Shown here: positions 24,434-33,226 of the stretch, one piece after another
Layout: every line of letters begins with the position of its first letter
How positions within the stretch are numbered: the first letter of the stretch is position 1
Assembly (NCBI GenBank): GCA_947173495.1
Contig: CAMWFQ010000014.1
Span: 1 to 64,000, forward strand
Origin: an uncultured Lachnospiraceae bacterium
GTDB taxonomy: Bacteria > Bacillota > Clostridia > Lachnospirales > Lachnospiraceae
Reading direction: 5' to 3'
Length of the DNA stretch: 64,000 bases
Notes under the pieces: generated by a model
What the model was told of the DNA's origin: nothing
Databases searched by the model: none
What the model saw: only the letters and a program-made list of their open reading frames with translations
Position numbers and translations under genes: made by a program

Positions 24434-26911
24434 ATGAAAAAGAAACTGATTGTGGGAGCATTGCTTTTGATCATGGTAACAGGCCTTTTCGGGTGTGGAA
24501 AGAAGGAGGGAACGGGTCAGAAGATTGCAGCGGCTTCCAGAGATTATGTGTATCAGATGAAGCAGATGGATCTTAATACGGAGGATCTTGTGGTGAATAA
24601 CCTGCTTCGCAGCAAGGCAGGTATTTATGCATATTCGTACCGGTGGACGGAAGAAGGAGACAATATTCTTTCAATTTTCGAACTGCATGAAGATGGAAGC
24701 CAGGGAGCATCCTATGACATTCCGTTTGAACGGGATGCGAGTATTAACCGTGTTTTTATGAATGACGACGGAACTTTATTCTGCCTTAAGAATGTTTATT
24801 ATACGCCTGAAAGCGGTTCGGAAGAGAGAATCTATCCCCTTTCCAGCGTGGCTTTGGCGGAAGATGTGGACGCAGCGGTGGATGCCGGGGAGGATACGGA
24901 TGTAGAAGGTGAGACATCATCGGACGAGACGGAGGAAGGCGACAATGCTTTGGAAGAAGAGGGTGAAGATTCATCGGGAGATACCGCAGATGAAGCAGTG
25001 GCGGAAGAAGCAATAGAAGAGGGCGAGTATATTGATGATTATTATCTGATTAAGATGACGCTGGAAGGCGAAGAGCTTTTCAGCATCAAACTGAATGATC
25101 TTCCGGAAATGAAGACTCTGAAGGAGGAAAATGATTTTTTCTATGTAGGAGATATGTTTCTGGATAAAGGAAATGCCGTATATATTACCGCGCTTGGTAA
25201 ATTTATGAAATTTGACCTGGATGGTAATCTGGAAAAGACCATTCCGGAGGGCGGAGAGATGAACCCGTTGGATGGGTGTGCCTTAATTCAGCTTGAAGAT
25301 GGCAGGATTATAGCAATCATCTACGAGGAAGAGGGGATGAGTCTGGCAACGGTGGATCTTGATGCGGCGTCCATAAAAGAAACGTACGAGATTCCAGGCA
25401 GGTCTTACGATTTTTCCTTTTATCCGGGAAACGGCTATGATCTTTATATGACGAATTCCTATGGGATGTATGGTTATAATCTGGGAGATGAGGACAAAAC
25501 GCAGCTTTTGAGCTATATTGATTCGGATTTCAGCTTTTATGATATTTATCAGGTGACGGCGATCAATGAAAAAGAGTTTTTTGCGGTGTGCAATGACTGG
25601 GAGTCCTCGGATTATGTGGCAAAATTTACCAAGGTACCGCCTGAAGAGGTAAAAGAAAAGAAAGAGATCACACTGGCTATGGTGTATAATGACTGGGGTA
25701 TCAGACAACAGGCGATTAAATTCAACAAGGCCAGTGAAAATTACAGAATCAATATTAAGGACTACAGTTCTCTTTATGATACGGAGGAAGACTGGGGAGC
25801 CGGCCAGAGCCGCCTGAATACTGATATTGCATCAGGAAATGTACCGGATATTATATTGCTCAATACGTCCATGCCGGTGGACAGCTATATCAATAAGGGC
25901 TTGTTTGAGGATCTGAAGCCTTATTTTGAGAAGGATGAGGAGCTTGCTCTTGACAATTATATGCCCAATGTGATAGAAGCCTTTTCCGTAGATGGAAAGC
26001 TCTATTCTCTGGTGCCGTGTTATTATATCAACACCCTTGTGGCTAAAGCCTCTGATGTTGGGGATGAGCGCGGATGGACGGTTGAGGAGGCGCGGAAAAT
26101 TCTGGAATCCAAGCCGGAGGGAACACAGTTTTTGATGAACACTGCAAGAGGGGATATGCTGCGCTATTGTCTCTCTATGGCAGGAAATCAGTTTATTAAT
26201 TGGGAAACAGGGGCGTGTGACTTTAATTCAGAAGCATTTATTCAGATGCTGGAGTTTATCGGACTGTTTCCGGAGGAAATAGACTGGGATGCGATGTCGG
26301 ATGATTTCTGGAACAACTACGATTCTATGTGGAGAGAGGGAAAGGTGCTTACGCAGATGATGAATCTGGGAGACTTCCGTGGCTTTAATTCGACGGAGAA
26401 AGGGACCTTTGGCGAAAAGATTACCATGATCGGCTTCCCTTCCTCAGAGGGAGAAGGAACAGTGATCTCACCCAGCCTTCAGTTTGCCATGTCATCAAAG
26501 TCCAATATTAAGGAGGGCGCATGGGAGTTCCTGCGCATCTTCCTTATGGACGAATACCAGGAAAAGGAAGTGACCTACTCATTTCCTCTGAGTATTAAGC
26601 GGATGGAGCAGATGGCAGCGGATGCAATGAGCAAGCCCTACTATATGGATGAGAATAATAATAAAGTGGAGTACGATGATGTTTACTATATAAACGGTGT
26701 GGATGTCATCATTCCTCCGATGACAAAGGAGGAGACAGAGGAGCTGAAGACCCAGCTTTACAGCTTTACCCAAGTTTATAAGCTGGATGATACGCTGACT
26801 AATATTATTGAGGAAGAGGCAGCCCCCTTCTACAGCGGACAGAAAAGCGCGAAAGAGGTAGCGGCGATCATCCAGAGCAGAGTTCAGATTTATGTGAACG
26901 AGAATCGATAA
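24434..26911 (+). CDS. Propeller + extracellular solute-binding lipoprotein (second copy)
   Basis: This 825-residue lipoprotein, with lipobox L-F-G-C (C21), is a paralogue of the product at 17033. It has the same order of propeller-like region and solute-binding domain and a nearly identical C-terminal tail ending V-Q-I-Y-V-N-E-N-R. It differs by a highly acidic low-complexity insertion of about 60 residues near positions 140-205. ATG 24434 follows TTAGGAGGAAG. It closes the operon; an SD-like GGAGGAGGTG after the stop has no gene behind it. Confidence 0.85.
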   Translation: MKKKLIVGALLLIMVTGLFGCGKKEGTGQKIAAASRDYVYQMKQMDLNTEDLVVNNLLRSKAGIYAYSYRWTEEGDNILSIFELHEDGSQGASYDIPFERDASINRVFMNDDGTLFCLKNVYYTPESGSEERIYPLSSVALAEDVDAAVDAGEDTDVEGETSSDETEEGDNALEEEGEDSSGDTADEAVAEEAIEEGEYIDDYYLIKMTLEGEELFSIKLNDLPEMKTLKEENDFFYVGDMFLDKGNAVYITALGKFMKFDLDGNLEKTIPEGGEMNPLDGCALIQLEDGRIIAIIYEEEGMSLATVDLDAASIKETYEIPGRSYDFSFYPGNGYDLYMTNSYGMYGYNLGDEDKTQLLSYIDSDFSFYDIYQVTAINEKEFFAVCNDWESSDYVAKFTKVPPEEVKEKKEITLAMVYNDWGIRQQAIKFNKASENYRINIKDYSSLYDTEEDWGAGQSRLNTDIASGNVPDIILLNTSMPVDSYINKGLFEDLKPYFEKDEELALDNYMPNVIEAFSVDGKLYSLVPCYYINTLVAKASDVGDERGWTVEEARKILESKPEGTQFLMNTARGDMLRYCLSMAGNQFINWETGACDFNSEAFIQMLEFIGLFPEEIDWDAMSDDFWNNYDSMWREGKVLTQMMNLGDFRGFNSTEKGTFGEKITMIGFPSSEGEGTVISPSLQFAMSSKSNIKEGAWEFLRIFLMDEYQEKEVTYSFPLSIKRMEQMAADAMSKPYYMDENNNKVEYDDVYYINGVDVIIPPMTKEETEELKTQLYSFTQVYKLDDTLTNIIEEEAAPFYSGQKSAKEVAAIIQSRVQIYVNENR

Positions 26912-26937
26912 CTGCTGTCGACTAACAGGAGGAGGTG

Positions 26938-26972
26938 CAATCGGGCAGGGGAAATCATCCCCTGCCCGATTG
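26938..26972. terminator. Perfect 14-bp hairpin between convergent genes (solo B module)
   Basis: CAATCGGGCAGGGG (26938-26951) pairs perfectly with 26959-26972 around a 7-nt loop. It lies between the ends of the operon and of uxaC, so it may stop transcription from both sides. The core CGGGCAGGGG/CCCCTGCCCG matches the B module of the repeat arrays. Confidence 0.65.
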
Positions 26973-26989
26973 TCGTCGATTATGTTCTG

Positions 26990-28396
26990 TTAAAGATCAA
27001 ATCCGAAATATCTCACCGCATTGTAATAAGAAATATCAGTTACGATCTCGGACAAAATGTCCATATCAGCCGGGAATTCCCCGTTTTCAACCAGTTCGCC
27101 GATCAGATCGCACAGAATCCTGCGGAAATATTCATGTCTGGTATAGGATAAAAAGCTTCTGGAATCGGTGAGCATTCCCACAAATCCGGAAAGGTTGCCA
27201 AGGCTGGCAAGGGAAAGCATCTGATTCTTCATGCCTGTCTTGTGATCGTTGAACCACCATGCGCTGCCCTGCTGGATTTTGGCAGTGGCGGTTGCATCCT
27301 GGAAGCATCCCAGGATGGTGCCGATGGCTTCATTATCATGAGGATTCAGGCTGTAAATGATGGTCTTGGGCAGCTCGTCTGTTTCCGCCAGTGCATTAAG
27401 GAAATCAGCAAGCTCAGCGGAAGGAGTGTGGTTACTGATACAGTCAAAACCGGTATCAGGACCTAATTTCCGATACATGGGCTTGTTATTGTCGCGCTTG
27501 CAGCCATAGTGAAGCTGCATCACCCAGTTCAGTCTCTTATATTGTGTACCGACGAATATCATGAAAGCTGTCTTGAACTGTAATTCCTCCTGACGGCTGA
27601 GTACAGCGCCGGACAGACGCTTCCGGAAGATGGCTTCCACTTCTTCCTCGGTGGCAGGCTCGTACATCACATATTCCAGGCCGTGGTCGGAGACACTGCA
27701 GCCTCTTTCCGCAAAGAAATCCATTCTCCGTTTAAGCGCTTCCTTCAGATCGGCAAAAGAGCTGACAGAGATGCCGCTGACATCGGAGAGCTTTTGCAGG
27801 TAATCAGTATAGTCAGGTTTTTCAATGTTCATTGCCTTGTCAGGACGCCATGCGGGAAGTACCTGTACATCGAAACTTTCGTCCGCGGCGATAGCGGCAT
27901 GCCATTCGAGAGAATCTATGGGATCGTCTGTGGTGCAGATCAGCGTTACATTGGACTGTCTGATCAGATTGCGGACGCTCATGGAAGGCTCTGCCAGTCT
28001 GGCATTGCATAACTCCCACACTTCCTCCGCGGTATTGCGGTTCAGAGCTCCGGTGTAACCAAAGTATCTCTGAAGCTCCAAATGGCTCCAATGATAGAGG
28101 GGATTACCGATGGCCTTTCCCAGAACCTCAGCCCATTTCAGAAATTTTTCCTTGTCAGAGGCGTCGCCGGTGATAAAACGTTCTTCAACGCCGCAGGAAC
28201 GCATAAAACGCCATTTATAATGGTCGCCGCCCAGCCATACCTGGGTGATATTGTCAAATTTTCTGTCCTGGGCAATTTCCATGGGATTGATATGGCAGTG
28301 ATAATCCAGTACAGGTGTCTTCTCGGCATATTCGTGGAACAGGGTCCGTGCCGTAGGGGTGGATAAAAGGAAATCCTTATCCATAAATGCTTTCAT
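26990..28396 (-). CDS. uxaC: Glucuronate/galacturonate isomerase
   Basis: This 468-residue member of the amidohydrolase-like UxaC family has the metal-binding segment Y-H-C-H-I-N-P near the N-terminus. It interconverts glucuronate and fructuronate, or galacturonate and tagaturonate. The start at 28396 follows AAGGAGGATTG on the minus strand; upstream in-frame starts lack a ribosome binding site. It is divergent from uxaB-uxaA, and together these give the steps from galacturonate to 2-keto-3-deoxygluconate. Confidence 0.95.
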   Translation of the reverse strand: MKAFMDKDFLLSTPTARTLFHEYAEKTPVLDYHCHINPMEIAQDRKFDNITQVWLGGDHYKWRFMRSCGVEERFITGDASDKEKFLKWAEVLGKAIGNPLYHWSHLELQRYFGYTGALNRNTAEEVWELCNARLAEPSMSVRNLIRQSNVTLICTTDDPIDSLEWHAAIAADESFDVQVLPAWRPDKAMNIEKPDYTDYLQKLSDVSGISVSSFADLKEALKRRMDFFAERGCSVSDHGLEYVMYEPATEEEVEAIFRKRLSGAVLSRQEELQFKTAFMIFVGTQYKRLNWVMQLHYGCKRDNNKPMYRKLGPDTGFDCISNHTPSAELADFLNALAETDELPKTIIYSLNPHDNEAIGTILGCFQDATATAKIQQGSAWWFNDHKTGMKNQMLSLASLGNLSGFVGMLTDSRSFLSYTRHEYFRRILCDLIGELVENGEFPADMDILSEIVTDISYYNAVRYFGFDL

Positions 28397-28441
28397 AAAA
28401 CAATCCTCCTTATATGATAACTCACGTAAAAATCTATTCAA

Positions 28442-28470
28442 ATTATACAATAGGAAAGGCTGAATTACAA
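28442..28470 (-). promoter_or_regulatory. Promoter of uxaC (minus strand)
   Basis: Read on the minus strand: TTGTAA (28470-28465), 17-bp spacer, TATAAT (28447-28442). Confidence 0.8.
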
Positions 28471-28512
28471 TGTTTTATTGAAGAATCGTACAAAAGAGGT
28501 AAGAAGTGAATA

Positions 28513-28546
28513 CGGCCCTTCGCGGGCCGGATTATTGTTAAAACAA
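28513..28546. promoter_or_regulatory. Candidate operator/hairpin between divergent uxa promoters
   Basis: A GC hairpin CGGCCC-TTCGC-GGGCCG (28513-28529) is followed by the palindrome TTGTTAAAACAA (28535-28546), which sits directly before the -35 of the uxaB promoter. Position and symmetry fit a repressor site for hexuronate control. No regulator gene is in the window. Confidence 0.4.
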
Positions 28547-28548
28547 CA

Positions 28549-28577
28549 TTGACTTATATCGGCGGGGGCTGTAATAT
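28549..28577 (+). promoter_or_regulatory. Promoter of uxaB-uxaA
   Basis: TTGACT (28549-28554), 17-bp spacer, TAATAT (28572-28577). Confidence 0.7.
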
Positions 28578-28610
28578 TTTTAATAGAGAATGTATGCTAT
28601 AAAAATCTGA

Positions 28611-28686
28611 CAAGCCTGTGTCTGCGCGGCGTCCACAGGCTTGCCGGGCTTATGCCCGTATCTGATAACAAAGCCGTGCAGAAATG
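28611..28686 (+). promoter_or_regulatory. Structured 5' leader of uxaB with shared leader motif
   Basis: Hairpin CAAGCCTGTG/CACAGGCTTG (28611-28620 / 28634-28643) is followed by CGGGC-TTAT-GCCCG (28645-28658). Then comes AACAAAGCCGTGCAGAAATG, close to the leader motif before coaE and the ACT-domain gene. Confidence 0.5.
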
Positions 28687-28695
28687 AGGAAAGAA

Positions 28696-30171
28696 ATGGA
28701 ATTACTGTCGAGAAGTAAAACGGGGAAAAAAGAAAGGCCGGTCAAAGTACTGCAGTTTGGAGAAGGGAACTTTCTGCGTGGATTTGTGGACTATATGATC
28801 GATATAGCCAACGAAAAGGGAGAGTTTGACGGCGATATTGTTCTTGTAAAGCCCATTGAGTTTGGAACGCTGGATCGTTTTCATGCCCAGGAATGTCAGT
28901 ATACGGTTTCGCTGAGGGGAATCGTGGATGGAGAGCCTGCCGTTTTGAACAGAGTAATCACCAGTGTGGCGGATGCTGTGGCGGCCCATGAAGAGTATGA
29001 GAAGTACAGCAGCTTTGCAAAACTGGATACCCTGCGGTTTATCGTATCCAATACAACGGAAGCAGGTATTGTTTATGATGAGAACGACCGGCTGGAGATG
29101 AATCCTCCCAGAAGCTTTCCGGGTAAGCTTGCCAAGTTTCTGTATGAAAGATATCGGTATTTCGAGGGCGACAGAGAAAAGGGGCTTGTGATGCTCCCGG
29201 TGGAACTGATCGATGATAACGGGATCCATTTAAAAGAATGTGTGCTGAAACAGGCGGAGAACTGGAAGCTGGAGGAAGATTTTAAGAACTGGCTGAATGA
29301 GGCATGCGTTTTCTGTTCAACGCTGGTTGACAGGATTATTACCGGTTATCCCAGAGGGGAAGATGAGAAACTCTGGGAGGAGTGGGGATATAAAGATGAA
29401 CTGATTGTCACGGGAGAACCCTTTGCCCTCTGGGTGATTGAAAGTGAAAAGGATATAAAAGAAGAGCTCCCCCTTGACAGGGCCGGGCTGCCGGTGATCT
29501 TTACCGACGATCAGAAGCCTTATAAGCAGAGAAAGGTGCGGATCTTAAATGGTGCCCACACATCCTTTGTGCTGGCATCTTACCTGGCAGGAAACGATAT
29601 TGTGCTGGAATCCATGAAGGATGAGCTGATCTTCCGGTTTATGTATCATACTGTTTTTGACGAGGTAATTCCGACGCTGTCGCTGCCGGAAAAAGAACTG
29701 GTGGATTTCGCAGAGTCAGTGATCACACGGTTTAATAATCCGTATGTAAAACATGCACTGCTTTCCATTTCCCTGAATTCAGTTTCCAAATGGAGAGCCA
29801 GATGTATGCCCAGTTTTCTGGGACGGTTTGAACAGACAAAGGAGCTTCCGCCGCATCTTACCTTTTCGCTGGCAGCGCTCATGGCGTTTTATAAGGGAGA
29901 TGAGATCCGCGGCAATGCGCTGATCGGTCACAGGGACGGTCAGGAATACCAGATTATGGATGATGCCGCGGTATTGGAATATTTTGCAGCAAACAGCGCA
30001 AAGCCTTCCGGAGAATTTGTTGAAGGCTTTTTAAGCAACCAGGAGTTTTTCGGACAGGATCTGACGCAGATCGCCGGACTTACCGATGCGGTGGCTTCTT
30101 ATCTGGACGAGATCAGCGCCAAGGGCATGAGAAAGACGATAGAGGATCATTTCGGGCATGACGATTTATAA
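28696..30171 (+). CDS. uxaB: Tagaturonate reductase (altronate oxidoreductase)
   Basis: This 491-residue NAD-dependent polyol/mannitol-type dehydrogenase has a nucleotide-binding N-terminus (V-L-Q-F-G-E-G-N-F-L-R-G-F). It reduces tagaturonate to altronate. The next gene, altronate dehydratase, overlaps it by 14 bp and supports this assignment over mannitol or fructuronate reductase. ATG 28696 follows ATGAGGAAAGAA; the earlier ATG at 28684 is part of that leader. Confidence 0.93.
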   Translation: MELLSRSKTGKKERPVKVLQFGEGNFLRGFVDYMIDIANEKGEFDGDIVLVKPIEFGTLDRFHAQECQYTVSLRGIVDGEPAVLNRVITSVADAVAAHEEYEKYSSFAKLDTLRFIVSNTTEAGIVYDENDRLEMNPPRSFPGKLAKFLYERYRYFEGDREKGLVMLPVELIDDNGIHLKECVLKQAENWKLEEDFKNWLNEACVFCSTLVDRIITGYPRGEDEKLWEEWGYKDELIVTGEPFALWVIESEKDIKEELPLDRAGLPVIFTDDQKPYKQRKVRILNGAHTSFVLASYLAGNDIVLESMKDELIFRFMYHTVFDEVIPTLSLPEKELVDFAESVITRFNNPYVKHALLSISLNSVSKWRARCMPSFLGRFEQTKELPPHLTFSLAALMAFYKGDEIRGNALIGHRDGQEYQIMDDAAVLEYFAANSAKPSGEFVEGFLSNQEFFGQDLTQIAGLTDAVASYLDEISAKGMRKTIEDHFGHDDL

Positions 30172-31636
30172 AATACATGAAAATGACAATGTGGCGGTAG
30201 CCATAGAGACAATTCCGGCAGGAGCTGAAGTATGTGTGGCGGGTGAAAGCATAAAGGCGTCGGATGAGATCCCGGCAGGACATAAAATGGCGCTCTGTGA
30301 TATTCAGGAAGGGGAACAGGTGATCAAATATGGCTGCCCCATTGGAAATGCCAGAGAGCCGATCAAAAAAGGTGCGTGGATTCACACCCACAATATTAAA
30401 ACAGGATTGGGCGAGCTGCTTACCTATACTTATGAGCCGGCAGGCGTATCAGAGCCGGAAAAGAGAGAGGCCTTTTTCCAGGGATTTGAGCGCGGGGATG
30501 GTCAGGTGGGCGTGAGAAATGAGATCTGGATCATCCCTACGGTGGGCTGCGTCAATAATGTGGCACAGGCCATTGCCAGGGAGGCAAATAATTATGTTAC
30601 GGGAAGTGTGGAGGAAGTGATTGCTTTTTCCCATCCGTATGGCTGTTCCCAGATGGGAGAGGATCAGGAGCATACCAGACAGATTCTGGCGGATCTGATC
30701 CGTCATCCCAATGCAGGCGGTGTGCTGGTGGTGGGACTGGGATGCGAAAACAGCAATATTGATGTGCTCAGGCCCTATCTGGGGGACTATGACAGAGACA
30801 GAGTGAAGTTTCTGGTGTGTCAGGAAACGGAAGATGAGATAGAAGAGGGTATTGCCATTGTAAAGGAACTGATTGGCCGGGCTGCTTTGGCAAAGAGAAG
30901 CACGGTCAGCGCTTCAAGACTCATTGTGGGATTAAAGTGCGGCGGAAGCGATGGATTTTCCGGTATCACGGCCAATCCTCTGGTGGGAAGATTTTCCGAT
31001 CTGCTGATCCGGGCAGGTGGAACAACGATTCTGACAGAGGTTCCGGAGATGTTTGGCGCGGAAACGCTCCTGATGAACCGATGTGAGAATGAAGAGCTGT
31101 TCAACAGGACGGTGAAGCTGATCAATGATTTTAAAAATTATTTTAAGAGTCATAACCAGACCATCTATGAGAACCCGTCTCCCGGCAATAAGAAAGGCGG
31201 AATCTCCACATTGGAGGACAAATCCCTGGGATGCACGCAGAAATCGGGCGGCGCCGTTGTAAAGGGCGTGCTGAATTATGGCGAAAGAGTAAGTACGCCC
31301 GGGCTGAACCTGCTGAGCGCCCCCGGTAATGATCTGGTGGCGGCCACTGCGCTGGCGGCAAGCGGCGCTCACATTGTACTGTTTACCACAGGCCGGGGAA
31401 CGCCCTTTGCGTCTCCGGTGCCCACCATGAAGATTTCCAGTAATTCGGCGCTGGCCGGGAAGAAATCAGGATGGATTGATTTTAATGCAGGGGTTCTGGT
31501 GGAGGACGGGACCATGGAGCAAACGGCCGGGAGGCTCTTTGATCTGGTGATTGAGACTGCAAACGGCCGTAAGGTGCGCAGCGAGGAAGCAGGTTTTCAC
31601 GATATGGCGATCTTTAAGCAGGGCGTGACCCTTTAA
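30158..31636 (+). CDS. uxaA: Altronate dehydratase
   Basis: This 492-residue protein has an N-terminal SAF-like domain (about 1-95) fused to the UxaA catalytic part with conserved cysteine and histidine motifs (S-H-P-Y-G-C-S-Q; G-L-G-C-E-N; L-K-C-G-G-S-D). It dehydrates altronate to 2-keto-3-deoxygluconate. It overlaps uxaB, so expression is coupled. KDG kinase and aldolase are not in the window. Confidence 0.95.
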   Translation: MTIYKIHENDNVAVAIETIPAGAEVCVAGESIKASDEIPAGHKMALCDIQEGEQVIKYGCPIGNAREPIKKGAWIHTHNIKTGLGELLTYTYEPAGVSEPEKREAFFQGFERGDGQVGVRNEIWIIPTVGCVNNVAQAIAREANNYVTGSVEEVIAFSHPYGCSQMGEDQEHTRQILADLIRHPNAGGVLVVGLGCENSNIDVLRPYLGDYDRDRVKFLVCQETEDEIEEGIAIVKELIGRAALAKRSTVSASRLIVGLKCGGSDGFSGITANPLVGRFSDLLIRAGGTTILTEVPEMFGAETLLMNRCENEELFNRTVKLINDFKNYFKSHNQTIYENPSPGNKKGGISTLEDKSLGCTQKSGGAVVKGVLNYGERVSTPGLNLLSAPGNDLVAATALAASGAHIVLFTTGRGTPFASPVPTMKISSNSALAGKKSGWIDFNAGVLVEDGTMEQTAGRLFDLVIETANGRKVRSEEAGFHDMAIFKQGVTL

Positions 31637-31674
31637 AAAGAAGTATGCCCGGGCAGACCGGTGCGTCAGAATAT

Positions 31675-33018
31675 TCAGGGTAGAATAACAGGGGACTGTC
31701 TGAATTCGTCAGGGACTGTCCGGTAAGGCGTCTGTTCATTTGACAGTGTCTGACCGGGCAGTCTTTTTATGCGGTCAGCCAGAGCAAGTCCGTAAACGGA
31801 TGCACAGTGAATGTCCTGTTTCAACAGACCAAAGGCATTTTCATCCAGAAGAAAGCGGGCGTCAGCCATTTTGGATATCAGCGGGATTGTACTGTTTTTT
31901 TTGAGGGCGGAAAGCACAGGCATGGCACTTTCCCGAAAGCCCAGAAGCCTTGCGTAGGGCGTATAAAGGTTTCGTTCCTTTAAGGGAGGAAGGAAAAAAT
32001 CAGGCGTTTTGATATCCAGCAGAATGTGTGTCAGCACCCGGCTGATCCGCGTGTAGGTGAGATCCTTTGATTTGAGTAAATGACAGAAATCCTTAAAGCG
32101 TGTAAAACAGGGAATTTTTTTTACAATCTTGTCTGACAGATCCGGAGTACAGTCCAGATATCCGGAAAACCCCTGCTCTTTTTCCGCGAGCAGCTTATAA
32201 TGGAGCAGGAGAGAAAAATCATCCTCTGTTACAGGGGATGTGAGCAGATTTTTTTCTGCAAGCAGACGCCACACCTCTGGGGGAATACAGTCGGCGGCAG
32301 CTTCCGGACGTTCGGAGAGGGCGCGCCGGATGGCGGTGGCGGATGCATACCCGGCGGCAGGGGTGCTGAAGGTATGGCAATTACAGGCGCTGTACTGACT
32401 GTCAGGGGCGACGGAGAAGTTATAAGAAGTACTGTGATAGCCTTCTCCTTTGCGTTTGATGGTAAGCGGGCGGATAAGACTGCGGGAAGAAACGAGCGCT
32501 TTGCAGTATTCCAGCCCCAGAATATTGTTCGGGGAAGAAAAAAGACTCTCTGCATCAGGAACAGACAAAAGCTCCGAAAAAGCCCGCATTCTGGCGGCAG
32601 GATAGGAAAGGCCTGCACGGAGCAGCGTTTTCAGTCTTGCAGCGAGGTCTTCTTCCCGTTCTGCCAACAGATGTGCACAGCCTTCCAGCAGGGAGAGATC
32701 GCCTGATTCGCTGCCAAAGGCGAGAAGATCGATCACATTCAGCCGATTAAGCAGCGTAACGGCGCCGCCGGCGAAGAATTCCGCACTGGAAACGGCATAG
32801 AGGGATGGCAGTTCGATTACCACATCCACACCGCCCAGAAGGGCCATTTCAGTTCGGATGAATTTGTCGGTGAAAGCAGGCGCTCCCCTCTGGACGAAAT
32901 CCCCACTCATGACTGCCAGAACAAAATCGGCGCCGCCCTGACGGCGTACCTCTTCGATCAGATAGCGATGCCCGTTATGAAAGGGATTGTATTCGGCAAT
33001 AATGGCGGCAATTTTCAT
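31675..33018 (-). CDS. tmcAL: tRNA(Met) cytidine acetate ligase
   Basis: This 447-residue nucleotidyltransferase-like protein begins with E-Y-N-P-F-H-N-G-H, giving the H-x-x-H motif (H14, H17). TmcAL activates acetate with ATP and acetylates the wobble C34 of elongator tRNA-Met (ac4C). Acetate chemistry fits its place next to pta-ackA. The C-terminal about 20 residues are encoded by DNA carrying two GGGACTGTC repeats, and the protein is somewhat long for the family. The start follows AAGGAGGATCTG on the minus strand. Confidence 0.93.
   Translation of the reverse strand: MKIAAIIAEYNPFHNGHRYLIEEVRRQGGADFVLAVMSGDFVQRGAPAFTDKFIRTEMALLGGVDVVIELPSLYAVSSAEFFAGGAVTLLNRLNVIDLLAFGSESGDLSLLEGCAHLLAEREEDLAARLKTLLRAGLSYPAARMRAFSELLSVPDAESLFSSPNNILGLEYCKALVSSRSLIRPLTIKRKGEGYHSTSYNFSVAPDSQYSACNCHTFSTPAAGYASATAIRRALSERPEAAADCIPPEVWRLLAEKNLLTSPVTEDDFSLLLHYKLLAEKEQGFSGYLDCTPDLSDKIVKKIPCFTRFKDFCHLLKSKDLTYTRISRVLTHILLDIKTPDFFLPPLKERNLYTPYARLLGFRESAMPVLSALKKNSTIPLISKMADARFLLDENAFGLLKQDIHCASVYGLALADRIKRLPGQTLSNEQTPYRTVPDEFRQSPVILP
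31692..31720. repeat. GGGACTGTC direct repeats at the 3' end of tmcAL
   Basis: GGGACTGTC occurs at 31692-31700 and 31712-31720, with TGAATTCGTCA between them. More CTGTC/GACAG pieces continue to about 31760. The repeats lie inside the last codons of tmcAL. Confidence 0.6.
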
Positions 33019-33143
33019 CAGATCCTCCTTCGGGAAGTTATAAAAGCAATTCAGATTTCGAATGTATTGTCAAAAATGTATCATAAACCGGAGGAACAAT
33101 CAAACATGTATTTGAATTTGGACAATTTTTTGATGTGTTTATC

Positions 33144-33172
33144 TTGCCCTGAAAAAAGGTTTAGGATATAAT
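33144..33172 (+). promoter_or_regulatory. Promoter of pta-ackA
   Basis: TTGCCC (33144-33149), 17-bp spacer, TATAAT (33167-33172). The -10 is perfect and the -35 is weak, which leaves room for activator control. Confidence 0.65.
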
Positions 33173-33226
33173 TTTTTTATAAGTGATATACAAAATATTC
33201 CATGGGGTATGAAAGGAGAATGGGGA

